Shown piece after piece: positions 15,330 to 23,160 of a stretch of DNA of 40,453 nucleotides. The DNA lies in the IMG/VR virus record IMGVR_UViG_3300025120_000158, positions 1-40,453 of that record. One strand, 5' to 3'. The notes under the pieces are model-generated. The model was not told the origin of the DNA. It was given only the letters and a program-made list of their open reading frames with translations, and made no database searches. Each line of letters begins with the position of its first letter. The first letter of the stretch is position 1. A program made the translations under genes and the position numbers. This stretch comes from a virus.

Positions 15330-16502
15330 GAATCCCAACCTGTCAACTAATTTAACAGCATTACCTGACTTGTCAACAGCAACGAAACCCTCTGGTTCTG
15401 TCACTTCTAGTCCGCCATCTGTCTGTTGGAATGATCCTATCGCCTGTGCTTGATTCATTTTCTTCAACACAAAGCCTTTCATAGTCTGCACTGCCTTGTA
15501 GAAAGTCAGCATCGCCTGTAACGGTTTCTTGGCTCTGTTAAGGAATACAGGCATCTGCTTCATCTTGTCCTGTCTCAACTGCAAGGCCTTCTGTGCCTTA
15601 AGTCCTGACATCTGCTGTTGCATTCTGTCTGCGTAGAACTTCTTGAAGCCTAGCAGGAACTTATTCACATCACTTGGTAACTGTCCTTGCTTGACCATTG
15701 CGTTGATGTACATCTGGAACATGGGTATGAAGTCTTGATTCTGTCCTAGCACACTTGATAGGTTCTGTGGCACACCATTTAACAGTGTCTCTAATTTTTC
15801 TATGCCATTGTAGAATTGTTTTGTTTCATCGTCAGTGAACTTGGCACTGCCTGACACGTCCTTGTATGTGGCATTGTCGAAGAACACATCATTGCTTTTG
15901 GCAAATGAACTCACGTCTGCACCGGCCTGTGCGTTCATGTCCGCTAGGGACTCACCTGCATATGTTGTGTGGAATATGATTCCTAACTTGGCTCTGTCTA
16001 TCTGCTTACCTAATTCACTTGCTTCCGGAACTGCATATGTTATTGTGTTTGGTGTGAAGGTCAGGTTAGGTTTGCCGTCCACATTCTTACGTGTAATGTC
16101 CTCGTCTGTGAACAGTAGATCTCCTTGCACTACTCCCTGTATGTTTAGTTTCTTAACATGGACTAGGCATTTCAATAATTTTTGTCCTAGTTCGTCTGTT
16201 CCGTGATTGTTTGCTATATCTTTTTTAGTGTAGTTTACTTTTGCATTCTTGGCAAAGACAGATTTTGTTCCTACGAAGAATTTACCATTGTCTGGATTGA
16301 TTCCACAAACCACGGCAGGAGCACCGTCCCATTTCACGGAAACACTCATTGCTTCTGAGCTTGTTCCTTTTAGTGTAAGCAGTAGTCCTCTGAAGTATTC
16401 GACAACCGCCTTGCCACCCTCGTAGCCGTCGGTTATCACAATGTCCTCGATGTGTTCAAGGTGTGTCCTCTTAAACTCTGTTAGGACATCTTCTATCAAC
16501 AT
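15288..16502 (-). CDS. Nucleotidyltransferase-fold protein with ligase-like KWDG motif (DUF6267-like)
   Basis: 404 residues. VSVKWDGAPAVVCG has the Lys-x-Asp-Gly motif I (Lys57) of ATP-dependent DNA/RNA ligases and capping enzymes. GKFFVGTKSVFAKN, GVVQGDLLF and LGIIFHTTY lie where motifs III, IIIa and IV occur. The family is widespread in marine T4-like phages as a protein of unknown function; I recall it as DUF6267. The C-terminal half is helical, basic and Gln-rich. Whether it forms a covalent nucleotidyl-lysine is not known. The window also has a true DNA ligase at 36333, so this one likely has another substrate. Confidence 0.65.
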   Translation of the reverse strand: MLIEDVLTEFKRTHLEHIEDIVITDGYEGGKAVVEYFRGLLLTLKGTSSEAMSVSVKWDGAPAVVCGINPDNGKFFVGTKSVFAKNAKVNYTKKDIANNHGTDELGQKLLKCLVHVKKLNIQGVVQGDLLFTDEDITRKNVDGKPNLTFTPNTITYAVPEASELGKQIDRAKLGIIFHTTYAGESLADMNAQAGADVSSFAKSNDVFFDNATYKDVSGSAKFTDDETKQFYNGIEKLETLLNGVPQNLSSVLGQNQDFIPMFQMYINAMVKQGQLPSDVNKFLLGFKKFYADRMQQQMSGLKAQKALQLRQDKMKQMPVFLNRAKKPLQAMLTFYKAVQTMKGFVLKKMNQAQAIGSFQQTDGGLEVTEPEGFVAVDKSGNAVKLVDRLGFSRRNLTGISKFKK

Positions 16503-16504
16503 GA

Positions 16505-16804
16505 TTAGTCCTCTTTGTATTCGCCGTCTTTGATTTTAAGCACGTTCTCTTTTACGTCTCTGTTCTCTTTGATACGAGCGACGCCTTTGCTGAACTTGGA
16601 TGCGTCCATGTTCTTCAGTGCTGAATTGAATTTCTTTTCTAGTTTGAATGCTGTGTCCTGATCAAAGTGCTCTCTGATGTATGTCATTAATCTTATTGCA
16701 CTCTCTAGGATGTGTGAGGCTCTACTCTCCACAACTTCTTCCTTGTCTCTTTTAAGAGGCATTGAACTTAATTCTTCTAATAAACTTCTAGTACGTTTTT
16801 GCAT
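16505..16804 (-). CDS. Unknown conserved helical protein
   Basis: 99 residues, MQKRTRSLLEELSSM followed by long helices with many Lys/Glu residues (ESAIRLMTYIREHFDQDTAFKLEKKF). Similar small proteins next to the KWDG gene are typical of marine T4-like phages, and the two are probably partners: they are separated by 2 bases. No motif gives a function. The late-type box is 6 bases before the ATG with no ribosome site. Confidence 0.62.
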   Translation of the reverse strand: MQKRTRSLLEELSSMPLKRDKEEVVESRASHILESAIRLMTYIREHFDQDTAFKLEKKFNSALKNMDASKFSKGVARIKENRDVKENVLKIKDGEYKED

Positions 16805-16810
16805 TGTAGG

Positions 16811-16818
16811 TATTTACT
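16811..16818 (-). promoter_or_regulatory. Late-type promoter box (AGTAAATA)
   Basis: The minus-strand box is 6 bases before the ATG at 16804. The sequence AAATACCTA after it resembles the perfect box at 14272-14279 and its downstream bases. Confidence 0.45.
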
Positions 16819-16851
16819 CTTTATTGTAGCACAATTCTAGCATAAGTCTAC

Positions 16852-17511
16852 TCATTTTACTTTTCTATACACGAAATACTTACGTTGATTGGTGTCATCG
16901 TGTATATCTAAAACTTTAAGATTAAACATACTTGCTAGTTCTATGATAAAAGGAACGTTCCAAGGGAAATATTCTATCCACCTGGCCTCTGGTGCTGAAT
17001 TTTGCACACCTGGATTAACCCTAAAGAACATTGTCCCGCCATCGGCCAACATCGTTACCATCCTTGAGAATTCAGAAATGATCTTATTCCGTCCACCAAA
17101 GTTCACTGAGCCCAATGCCAATATCACGTCAAATTTTTCTGTGCTCCTGTAGTCCATTATGCCAACATTGATATCGGCATTTTTGTTATAGGGATCTATG
17201 CCTATCAGATTATCAATCTTGCCTCGAAACTCGTTGTATCCGCAACCCACATCAAGCACTGCTCTTGGTTTCAGGCTGTTTACCTCATCTATTAGTGCAA
17301 CACCACTGTACTTCCATTTCTTCATCTTGTTTTGCCAGTGCTTGGAGAACCATCTGTGCAAGACAGCATCATCTATAACCTTAGCGTATTCTATGAGATT
17401 ATCACAAGTTTTTACTTCAACATCAAAAATGTCCTTGATGTAAGATGAAGTGCATTTAGATACATCATTTTTAGTGTCTAGTATCAGTTGTGTGTAGATT
17501 CTTTTATTCAT
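16852..17511 (-). CDS. Class I SAM-dependent methyltransferase
   Basis: 219 residues. AVLDVGCGYNEF is motif I, LIGIDPYN motif II, FDVILALGSVNFG motif IV and LADGGTMFFRVNPG the post-motif IV loop, in the right order for a Rossmann-fold methyltransferase. The N-terminal ~80 residues form a helical cap (WFSKHWQNKMKKWKY). The substrate is unknown. It lies one base after a sulfotransferase-like gene, and its 3' end leaves only a short gap to the next promoter. Confidence 0.85.
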   Translation of the reverse strand: MNKRIYTQLILDTKNDVSKCTSSYIKDIFDVEVKTCDNLIEYAKVIDDAVLHRWFSKHWQNKMKKWKYSGVALIDEVNSLKPRAVLDVGCGYNEFRGKIDNLIGIDPYNKNADINVGIMDYRSTEKFDVILALGSVNFGGRNKIISEFSRMVTMLADGGTMFFRVNPGVQNSAPEARWIEYFPWNVPFIIELASMFNLKVLDIHDDTNQRKYFVYRKVK

Positions 17512-17512
17512 A

Positions 17513-18082
17513 CTATTGGTATAGATAGACCTTGATGTCTTTCTGTGCGTAGTTATGTATCCTGCCTTTGGAGTCAGGAAAATTTATTTCTAGTGCTCTG
17601 CACAGGTCAACATTGTCCACAGGACTTGTGATCCTGTCTGCGTTGTCTCTGACAAATTGCATAATATCTCTGTTTTCAGATTGTATGTGGCTCCACATTG
17701 TATCTTGATCTTTGAAGTAACTGTAGTCAGGATAGGTTATGTCAAACCCGCCAGCATCGTTCCACCATTTCAAACACTCCACGTCGTTTCTGTATACCAT
17801 CACAATCGGATATCCTAATTTTTTAAGATCGTTTAATCTGTGTGCAAAGGTGTGTGACTTGATAATTCGTTTGCCTAGGCCAGAAAAAGGCTTGTCCCAA
17901 TTGGTTATTGAGTTTTCAAATTCCATACCTGGATCAAAGTATGCACCTTCGTGTTTGACCACACCCTTCCTGTAAGTGTTTCTGCCATTTCCGTCTGTCT
18001 GGTCTATGTCAGGTGATCGGTATATGTTTTCTGCCACACTGCTCCATCTTGATCCTGGTGCACCTGTGAATAGGATGTACAT
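17513..18082 (-). CDS. Sulfotransferase-like P-loop protein
   Basis: 189 residues. YILFTGAPGSRWSSVAENI is a P-loop-like 5'-phosphosulfate segment, RIIKSHTFAHRL corresponds to the Lys-Ser/Thr-His motif, and IVMVYRNDVECLKWW resembles the 3'-phosphate-binding strand and Arg. The same type is common in marine T4-like phages. It is short for a full sulfotransferase but keeps both PAPS-contact regions. The gene overlaps the 2OG oxygenase stop by one base, so the two are co-translated. Confidence 0.65.
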   Translation of the reverse strand: MYILFTGAPGSRWSSVAENIYRSPDIDQTDGNGRNTYRKGVVKHEGAYFDPGMEFENSITNWDKPFSGLGKRIIKSHTFAHRLNDLKKLGYPIVMVYRNDVECLKWWNDAGGFDITYPDYSYFKDQDTMWSHIQSENRDIMQFVRDNADRITSPVDNVDLCRALEINFPDSKGRIHNYAQKDIKVYLYQ

Positions 18083-18771
18083 TACAATTTTATTATATTG
18101 TTTGGTATTGATAGTAATTTATAAGTCTTTTCAGTAGCAACGCCAGTCACCAATAGATTTGATCTTGGTCCTTGTCCTGCGTTTGCTGTGCAGTGTGGAA
18201 CATTGTACCAGTCGAAAGTGTATATCTCACCTGCCTTGTATCCTGCAAGGAAATGATTCCCAAACTGCATGAAGTGGCCTGGTTGCCAATCTTCTAACAT
18301 CACAAAAAATCTATACACACTGTCGATGTCGTTGGGTGCCCATCTTTGCACAGCGTCTATGTGAGTAGTCCATACCTGTGTTGGCCACTGTACGTGGACA
18401 CGTGCTTGTATTTCACGTTCACCCGCTTTGAGATGCAACGAGTCTGCCATTTTCTGGAACACTGGCGACAGTTCGTAATCCATGTTGCCTATAGGATGTT
18501 TGGGATCGCCACCAACCCTCTCGATGTCTCTTTCCTCTGCCTCTATGTCTACGCTACTGCCTTGTTTGGTGTATTTGCTTTTGTCATCTGGGTTCCTAGT
18601 CCTCCATGTGACTTCCTTGCTTCTTTCTTGTGTCTGTGTCAACTCAGCACTCCAGTCTCCTTCGAACCTACCCACGTACCTCATGGTGTCGTGGGCAGGG
18701 TTATGATCGAAAGGATCGAAATGATAATTTGATCTTTTCTTTAGTGCGTCGTACTTGCTCTTGTTATTCAT
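18082..18771 (-). CDS. 2-oxoglutarate/Fe(II) dioxygenase, aspartyl-hydroxylase-like
   Basis: 229 residues from the ATG at 18771; a TTG two codons earlier is less likely. THIDAVQ gives the His137-x-Asp139 iron pair, WYNVPHCTANAG gives His193, and GPRSNLLVTG gives Arg203, which would hold 2-oxoglutarate. The core between (RFFVMLEDWQPGHFMQFGNHFLAGYKAGEIYTFDW) is a typical jelly-roll. These enzymes hydroxylate proteins or small molecules. A late-type box lies 6 bases before the start, inside the end of the transporter receptor gene. Confidence 0.82.
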   Translation of the reverse strand: MNNKSKYDALKKRSNYHFDPFDHNPAHDTMRYVGRFEGDWSAELTQTQERSKEVTWRTRNPDDKSKYTKQGSSVDIEAEERDIERVGGDPKHPIGNMDYELSPVFQKMADSLHLKAGEREIQARVHVQWPTQVWTTHIDAVQRWAPNDIDSVYRFFVMLEDWQPGHFMQFGNHFLAGYKAGEIYTFDWYNVPHCTANAGQGPRSNLLVTGVATEKTYKLLSIPNNIIKL

Positions 18772-19819
18772 TAACAATATTTATTTTGTACTCCACCTTG
18801 TGTCCTAAAGAATTTTTAGTGAAGTCTATCAGCGTCTTGTATGCTGATTCAGTAACCAATGACATCACGACATCTAAATGCCTGTTGCCATCTTCACCGA
18901 TAATCCATCCGTAATTGCCGATCTTTTTTTGTATTGCTTTGACGCTGTCAGGATTGCTGGCCACTTGTTCCAATGCATTCCTTAGGGTCTCTGCATGTTT
19001 GGATCCCTTGCTGATAAAGATCGCTTTCTGTATACCATCACGTATTGATTTGACCAACTTGTATGCATCGTAGAAGTCTCCACTAGGTGCGACGCCCCAT
19101 TTCTTTTCGAAAACTATCTCGAACTGGTATCCTGGAAAGTTTGGATCATCCTTGTGTTGTCCTGTTTCTGCATCAAGTATTCCATGATGGAACCATATCT
19201 CCGCCTTGCCTTCATCTATGACAGGTTTGATGTGTTTCTTGAATGCGGCAGGGTTCTCACGTGAACCTGTAGTTTCGCCCCTTTTGAAAGTAAGTCTGAA
19301 CTCGTTCTGTTTCATACCAGGCACCCAAGTCACCTTGTCCTTGAAACAAGACTTGTACTGTTCAACGTTCATGTCAGGTCCACACATAAGCATCGCAATG
19401 GCAAATGCCTCCGGTGCGTGTCCCAAGCCTTTTGGAAACACAGTTCCGTCTGTGCCGGTCCTCTTGGCGGCCACTATGTTCAAGTTCATTATTCCTATCG
19501 CATCGTAGTTGTAATCATAGACCACTTTAGGGTTGGTCAGGAACTTGATTGCGTTACCGCCACTTGTCGCCAACATCACTGTGTCGTCTTTTTGTAAATC
19601 CGTGTGCCAGTCGTTTGCACCTATGATGTTGCCTTTGCCTGGCAAGTGTTTCAATATTATCTCGCCGTCAATGTATTTGTTCATCTCGGTTGCGACTATC
19701 TGACTCCAGACACTCAACCCGCTACCAGGCTTGTTTGGCACAACCAATGTGTATTTTTCTGCCATTGTTGCTGTGGATAAACCTAACACCACCAACAATG
19801 AAATTATCATCTTCTTCAT
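18764..19819 (-). CDS. tctC: TctC/Bug-family periplasmic substrate-binding protein
   Basis: 351 residues with a signal peptide (MKKMIISLLVVLGLSTATMA, then EKYTLVVPNKPGSG). VPNKPGSGLSVWSQIVATEM and the following LKHLPGKGNIIGANDW correspond to the P-loop-like substrate contacts of tripartite tricarboxylate transporter receptors. The length is near the family norm (about 320) with an internal insert near 150-235 (GMKQNEFRLTFKRGETTG) that is unusual. It would capture a carboxylate in the periplasm and deliver it to TctA, which is encoded 15 bases upstream. A GGAG site precedes the ATG. The substrate is unknown. Confidence 0.82.
   Translation of the reverse strand: MKKMIISLLVVLGLSTATMAEKYTLVVPNKPGSGLSVWSQIVATEMNKYIDGEIILKHLPGKGNIIGANDWHTDLQKDDTVMLATSGGNAIKFLTNPKVVYDYNYDAIGIMNLNIVAAKRTGTDGTVFPKGLGHAPEAFAIAMLMCGPDMNVEQYKSCFKDKVTWVPGMKQNEFRLTFKRGETTGSRENPAAFKKHIKPVIDEGKAEIWFHHGILDAETGQHKDDPNFPGYQFEIVFEKKWGVAPSGDFYDAYKLVKSIRDGIQKAIFISKGSKHAETLRNALEQVASNPDSVKAIQKKIGNYGWIIGEDGNRHLDVVMSLVTESAYKTLIDFTKNSLGHKVEYKINIVNE
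18778..18785 (-). promoter_or_regulatory. T4-late-type promoter box (AATAAATA)
   Basis: The minus-strand box ends 6 bases before the ATG at 18771 and lies within the last codons of the TctC-like gene. There is no Shine-Dalgarno site between box and ATG. Confidence 0.55.
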
Positions 19820-19834
19820 ATTATCATTTTCTCC

Positions 19835-21274
19835 TTATGCATACTCAAGTTTGTTTTTTCTTGTTATTCCGTATACAAATAGACAAACCACAAATACCAG
19901 CAAGAGTATGAATAATGGTCTGTCAATTAGTCTGTCTATAGTATACAGGGAATTCAATTGCATTGTCAAGGCCTCAACCTTGCCAGCAAGTATAAATGCC
20001 ATCAGCATCGCTGGCCTGCTGAACTTGTATTTCTTGGCAAGTACACCAAGCACAGTGCAGAGTGCCAATACCACATAATCCTCAATGCCACCCGTGTGTT
20101 GCACACTGGCCCACACTATGAAAGCAACGATTATGGGAAAGTAATATTTGTATGGAACGTAAGTTATCATTGCGATATACTTGTTGAACACCAGACATAT
20201 TACACCAACGATCACAGTCGCCCACATGAAACCAAAAGTGAGGCTATTGAAAAATTTAGTGTCCTGTGCCAACTCGGGAGTGCCCAGTTCAAAACCAAGG
20301 TACATGAACAGAGCCATCAGTACCGCGGCGAAACTTGCACCAGGAATACCAAACAGTACAGTGGGTATCATGCTTGTGGCCTTCTGTGAGTTGTTAGCAC
20401 CCTCTGGTCCTATCACACCTCTTATATTGCCATTGCCAAACTTCTCAGTTGGGTTTGAAGCGACGGTGGCGCCATATGACATCCAGTCCGCCATTGCTCC
20501 GCCTATCCCTGGAAGTAGTCCAACGAACGCACCTATCCCTCCTCCTCGGAGTGCGTCCCACTTGCAACGCCAAACTTCTTTTATGCCAATTATTGTTTGT
20601 GCTGTGTCCTGATTCAGCCTCACTGTGGCTACCTGTCTGCCCCTACGCCATCCGTCAATGATTTCAGGGAAGGCAAACAAACCTGCCATGAAAGCAACCA
20701 TGGACACACCGTCACTCAGATAGTCCCATCCTAGCGTGAATCTATCTGCATTGGTGTCTGGGTGTACACCTATCAGTCCGATGAGTGTACCAATTACTAT
20801 TGCGATGATGCTACGGAACCAAAACTTGTTGCTTACGAATGCAACACAGGACAAACTCAACACAATGAACGCCCATAGTTCAGGCACACCAACAAACATT
20901 ATTACCTTGACATACCAAGGCAGTAGTGCAAATGTCAAAGTGCCCCATATCAATCCGTTCAACGTTGATGTCGTTATAGCGGCGGTGAGAGCAATGGTGG
21001 CCTTACCTTGTTTGGCCAATGGATGTCCGTCCACCATTGTTGCGGCCGCAGAATTGGCCCCAGGTATGCCCAAAAGCACACCACTAAAAGAATCACCAGT
21101 TGTGGATGAAGCGACAACTGCCACACAGAAGATAACTCCAAGATAAGGATCCATTCCCATAAAAAACGGAATGAATCCAAACAGTGCTATCAGTCCTGTT
21201 GTTGCTCCAGCGGCAGGTATAAGGCCAATGATTAAGCCATACACTACACCTGCGAGTAGTACAATTATTTCCAT
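19835..21274 (-). CDS. tctA: TctA-family large membrane subunit of tripartite tricarboxylate transporter
   Basis: 479 residues, essentially full family length, with about 11-12 membrane segments. IIGLIPAAGATTG, then GVLLGIPGANSAAATMVDGHPLAKQG and GIGAFVGLLPGIGGAMADWMSYG match the two conserved TctA repeats, and VLFGIPGASFAAVLMA is the second GIPG loop. It would carry substrate across the inner membrane using an ion gradient. A TctB-type small subunit is not encoded next to it on the same strand. The gene is intact with no frameshift. No convincing promoter was seen in 21275-21368. Confidence 0.9.
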   Translation of the reverse strand: MEIIVLLAGVVYGLIIGLIPAAGATTGLIALFGFIPFFMGMDPYLGVIFCVAVVASSTTGDSFSGVLLGIPGANSAAATMVDGHPLAKQGKATIALTAAITTSTLNGLIWGTLTFALLPWYVKVIMFVGVPELWAFIVLSLSCVAFVSNKFWFRSIIAIVIGTLIGLIGVHPDTNADRFTLGWDYLSDGVSMVAFMAGLFAFPEIIDGWRRGRQVATVRLNQDTAQTIIGIKEVWRCKWDALRGGGIGAFVGLLPGIGGAMADWMSYGATVASNPTEKFGNGNIRGVIGPEGANNSQKATSMIPTVLFGIPGASFAAVLMALFMYLGFELGTPELAQDTKFFNSLTFGFMWATVIVGVICLVFNKYIAMITYVPYKYYFPIIVAFIVWASVQHTGGIEDYVVLALCTVLGVLAKKYKFSRPAMLMAFILAGKVEALTMQLNSLYTIDRLIDRPLFILLLVFVVCLFVYGITRKNKLEYA

Positions 21275-21368
21275 AAGAATCTGAATTGGGGGTTATTGCT
21301 GTGAACTTCCATGGGAGCGTTACAACAAATTATGTGTTTGTAATTATATCCTATACTATATACTTTAT

Positions 21369-21806
21369 ATGAAACTGAGTCAGCAACAGAAGATCAGGAT
21401 GTACTCACACCACGACAGAGATCTTGATATTGAGGACGAGTTCTGGCCTATAATGGGCATACTACTGGCCATAATCGGCGTATGGACAACCATTGTACAT
21501 TGGATAGATTGGGCCACGTTAGACGTGATCCCATGGTGGGCTGAACCATTCACTATAACACCTGTTGTGTTCTTGTTGGTAATGAAGGAGAGGTTTGATT
21601 CTATCAACCCTCTACACTGGTGGCCCATGTTCTGGGGTTATCAAGCCAAACTACCTGATGAGGATAGGATAACCATAAGACCCCTAGACACAGAGAGGAT
21701 AATGGAACAGCACGGTGGTAGATTGAACGTGTACATAATCGACTACGAACACATCAAGTTCCGTAGGAAGAAGGACGCCGTTATTTTTGGGTTGAGATAT
21801 TTCTAG
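21369..21806 (+). CDS. Small membrane protein, two predicted TM segments
   Basis: 145 residues. Two hydrophobic spans (FWPIMGILLAIIGVWTTIVHW and PFTITPVVFLLVMK) lie in the N-terminal half, joined by a Trp-rich loop, and a soluble C-terminal part follows. It is divergent from tctA (94 bases apart). It does not have the four segments of TctB, so I do not call it a transporter subunit. The 3' end overlaps the convergent gene at 21781 by 26 bases. Confidence 0.6.
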   Translation: MKLSQQQKIRMYSHHDRDLDIEDEFWPIMGILLAIIGVWTTIVHWIDWATLDVIPWWAEPFTITPVVFLLVMKERFDSINPLHWWPMFWGYQAKLPDEDRITIRPLDTERIMEQHGGRLNVYIIDYEHIKFRRKKDAVIFGLRYF

Positions 21807-21990
21807 CCTGTTTGAATACCAAACCGTACTTTTTCTCGTACAGTTTCAATTTATCCGAAAGCTCTTTCACTATCTGCTGGTAGTCTGCATTCTGCACTTC
21901 GAGGTTACCTAACTGTGCTGACAGCATAGTCATTGCTTCTTGATTTTTTTCAGACATTTCGTTTAAGGTCTTTTCGCAACATTTTTTCAT
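21781..21990 (-). CDS. Small coiled-coil protein
   Basis: 69 residues from the ATG at 21990 (MKKCCEKTLNEMSEKNQEAM), chosen because it overlaps the TAA of the gene upstream (TAATG). It is nearly all heptad-like helix (LSAQLGNLEVQNADYQQIVKEL). No function is recognised. Confidence 0.6.
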   Translation of the reverse strand: MKKCCEKTLNEMSEKNQEAMTMLSAQLGNLEVQNADYQQIVKELSDKLKLYEKKYGLVFKQARNISTQK

Positions 21991-22130
21991 TACTTGCCTT
22001 GACCTACGTAGGCTTTCCATGATCTCTTCTTGGACTTGTTCATTGAGCTTGTCTTGATCCTGCTCTTGTTACTGCCCTGAGAAGTCTTCTTGGGTTTGCC
22101 TTTTGTGTATCCTGAAACATTAAGTGCCAT
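21990..22130 (-). CDS. Very basic 46-residue protein
   Basis: Begins MALNVSGYTKGKPKKTSQ and ends KKRSWKAYVGQGK; about a third of residues are Lys or Arg with many Ser. The C-terminal WKAYVGQGK-like end is a style seen in small basic proteins of marine T4-like phages. A sigma70-type promoter lies directly upstream. Nucleic-acid binding is plausible but not shown. Confidence 0.6.
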   Translation of the reverse strand: MALNVSGYTKGKPKKTSQGSNKSRIKTSSMNKSKKRSWKAYVGQGK

Positions 22131-22138
22131 ACACATAT

Positions 22139-22165
22139 ATTATAGTAGACAGTTTTATCTGTCAA
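22139..22165 (-). promoter_or_regulatory. Sigma70-type promoter (TTGACA, 15 bp, TATAAT)
   Basis: On the minus strand TTGACA (22165-22160) and TATAAT (22144-22139) face the small basic gene at 22130. Both hexamers are perfect consensus, but the 15-bp spacer is short. It overlaps the plus-strand promoter for the DUF1178 gene. Confidence 0.5.
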
Positions 22166-22174
22166 GTGTATAAT
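22146..22174 (+). promoter_or_regulatory. Sigma70-type promoter (TAGACA, 17 bp, TATAAT)
   Basis: TAGACA at 22146-22151 and TATAAT at 22169-22174 with ideal spacing point to the DUF1178 gene whose ATG is at 22187, leaving a leader of only a few bases. Confidence 0.6.
22148..22163. repeat. Inverted repeat in divergent promoter (GACAG, 6 bp, CTGTC)
   Basis: A perfect 5-bp dyad lies between and across the two divergent promoters. It would suit a dimeric repressor or could merely reflect the overlapping -35 elements. Confidence 0.5.
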
Positions 22175-22186
22175 GTAAATAATATT

Positions 22187-22600
22187 ATGATCAAATATCA
22201 ATTAAGATGCAGATGCCAACACGAATTTGAGGGTTGGTTTCCAAACAGCAAAGAGTACACAAGACAGAAGAACAAGGGCATGATACAATGTCCCATGTGC
22301 GATAGCACGGCCGTTGACAAGGCCATCATGGCACCAAACGTAAAGACTTCCAAAAAGAAGTCAATACCGGAGGACTATATGGTAATGAATGAGACCGCAG
22401 AGCAGATTCTGAGGAAATTGAACAAGAAGATCAAGAAAGACTTCCAAGATGTTGGTAAAAACTTCGCCAAGGAGGCCAGGAAGGCACACAAAGGCAAACG
22501 TGACCAGAAGTTCTACGGCAAGCCGACCAAGGAAGAGACCGATAAACTGTTGGACGAGGGCATAGATCTATTTGCAGTGCCAGACTACAAGGACAATTAG
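22187..22600 (+). CDS. DUF1178-family zinc-ribbon-like protein
   Basis: 137 residues from the ATG at 22187; an in-frame upstream ATG at 22124 is rejected because it precedes the promoter. MIKYQLRCRCQHEFEGWFPNSKEY and GMIQCPMCDSTAVDKAIMAPNVK match the DUF1178 family of alphaproteobacteria (usual form MIxYxLxCxxxHxFxxWFxSSxxF...CPxCxSxxVxKxxMAPxV). The two Cys pairs suggest a zinc ribbon. The C-terminal half is Lys-rich and helical, like family members. The function of the family is unknown. A gene normally on host chromosomes is notable in a phage. Confidence 0.75.
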   Translation: MIKYQLRCRCQHEFEGWFPNSKEYTRQKNKGMIQCPMCDSTAVDKAIMAPNVKTSKKKSIPEDYMVMNETAEQILRKLNKKIKKDFQDVGKNFAKEARKAHKGKRDQKFYGKPTKEETDKLLDEGIDLFAVPDYKDN

Positions 22601-22629
22601 TCGCATAAAAGTTGATCTTTCAGCACCGG

Positions 22630-22658
22630 TTGACTTAATACACTTTATAGTATATAAT
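22630..22658 (+). promoter_or_regulatory. Sigma70-type promoter (TTGACT, 17 bp, TATAAT)
   Basis: TTGACT at 22630-22635 and TATAAT at 22653-22658 precede the gene at 22797 and would give a leader of about 130 bases. Confidence 0.65.
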
Positions 22659-22796
22659 TGTTTTATGGAACGTAGGATAACAGAGATTGAAACTCCAGAG
22701 TTACGTAACCATATAACAACAATAGGAAAAGGAAACAATATGCTAACAAGTATGTTCAATACACTTTTTCCATCTACTAAGAAGGAAATAAAAACC

Positions 22797-23111
22797 ATGG
22801 CAAACTCAACACAATACGTTGTATACACAAGAAACTTCAAATCAAGAGCGAAGCAAATTGGTGTATTTGCGGAACCGGCTTCTACTTACAAAGTAAACGG
22901 TGAAGTACACGGTGGTAAAATCAAGTTCAAAAACCTAGCAGTAAAAAGCACTGCAAGAAAAACAGCGACTAACAAGTTGTTATCAAAAGGTTTGGACTTT
23001 ACAGTAGAAGTATTAGGTGTTGCACCTAAGAACTCTGCTTTGACTATGAAGTCAAACATCATTTCTTTATTAAAGAAATCAGGAAGAAAAGTAATTAATT
23101 ACTCTGCGTAA
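22797..23111 (+). CDS. Unknown basic protein in a monocistronic unit
   Basis: 104 residues from the ATG at 22797 (MANSTQYVVYTRNFKSRAKQ), which has a good GAAGGAAAT site before it. In-frame ATGs at 22740 (with AAAAGGAAAC) and 22665 could add 19 or 44 residues. It is basic (pI high), with alternating strands and helices, and no motif is recognised. It has its own promoter and a strong terminator, so it is probably expressed well and separately from its neighbours. The codon pattern is more A-rich (AAA, ACA) than nearby genes. Confidence 0.65.
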   Translation: MANSTQYVVYTRNFKSRAKQIGVFAEPASTYKVNGEVHGGKIKFKNLAVKSTARKTATNKLLSKGLDFTVEVLGVAPKNSALTMKSNIISLLKKSGRKVINYSA

Positions 23112-23130
23112 TTAATACAATAATTCTAAG

Positions 23131-23160
23131 GGGCGGTGGGAAACTATCGCCCTTTTTTTT
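23131..23160 (+). terminator. Rho-independent terminator
   Basis: Stem GGGCGGT (23131-23137) pairs with ATCGCCC (23146-23152) with one G-T pair, then eight T. It ends the 22797-23111 unit. The convergent minus-strand gene stops at the last T of the tract. Confidence 0.88.

Noticed and set aside
21369-21806. The two-TM protein as a TctB subunit
   Set aside because: It is on the other strand, has two rather than four membrane segments and a long soluble C-terminal part.
22124-22186. Longer start of the DUF1178 gene
   Set aside because: It would begin before the promoter and the family-specific MIKY start is at 22187.
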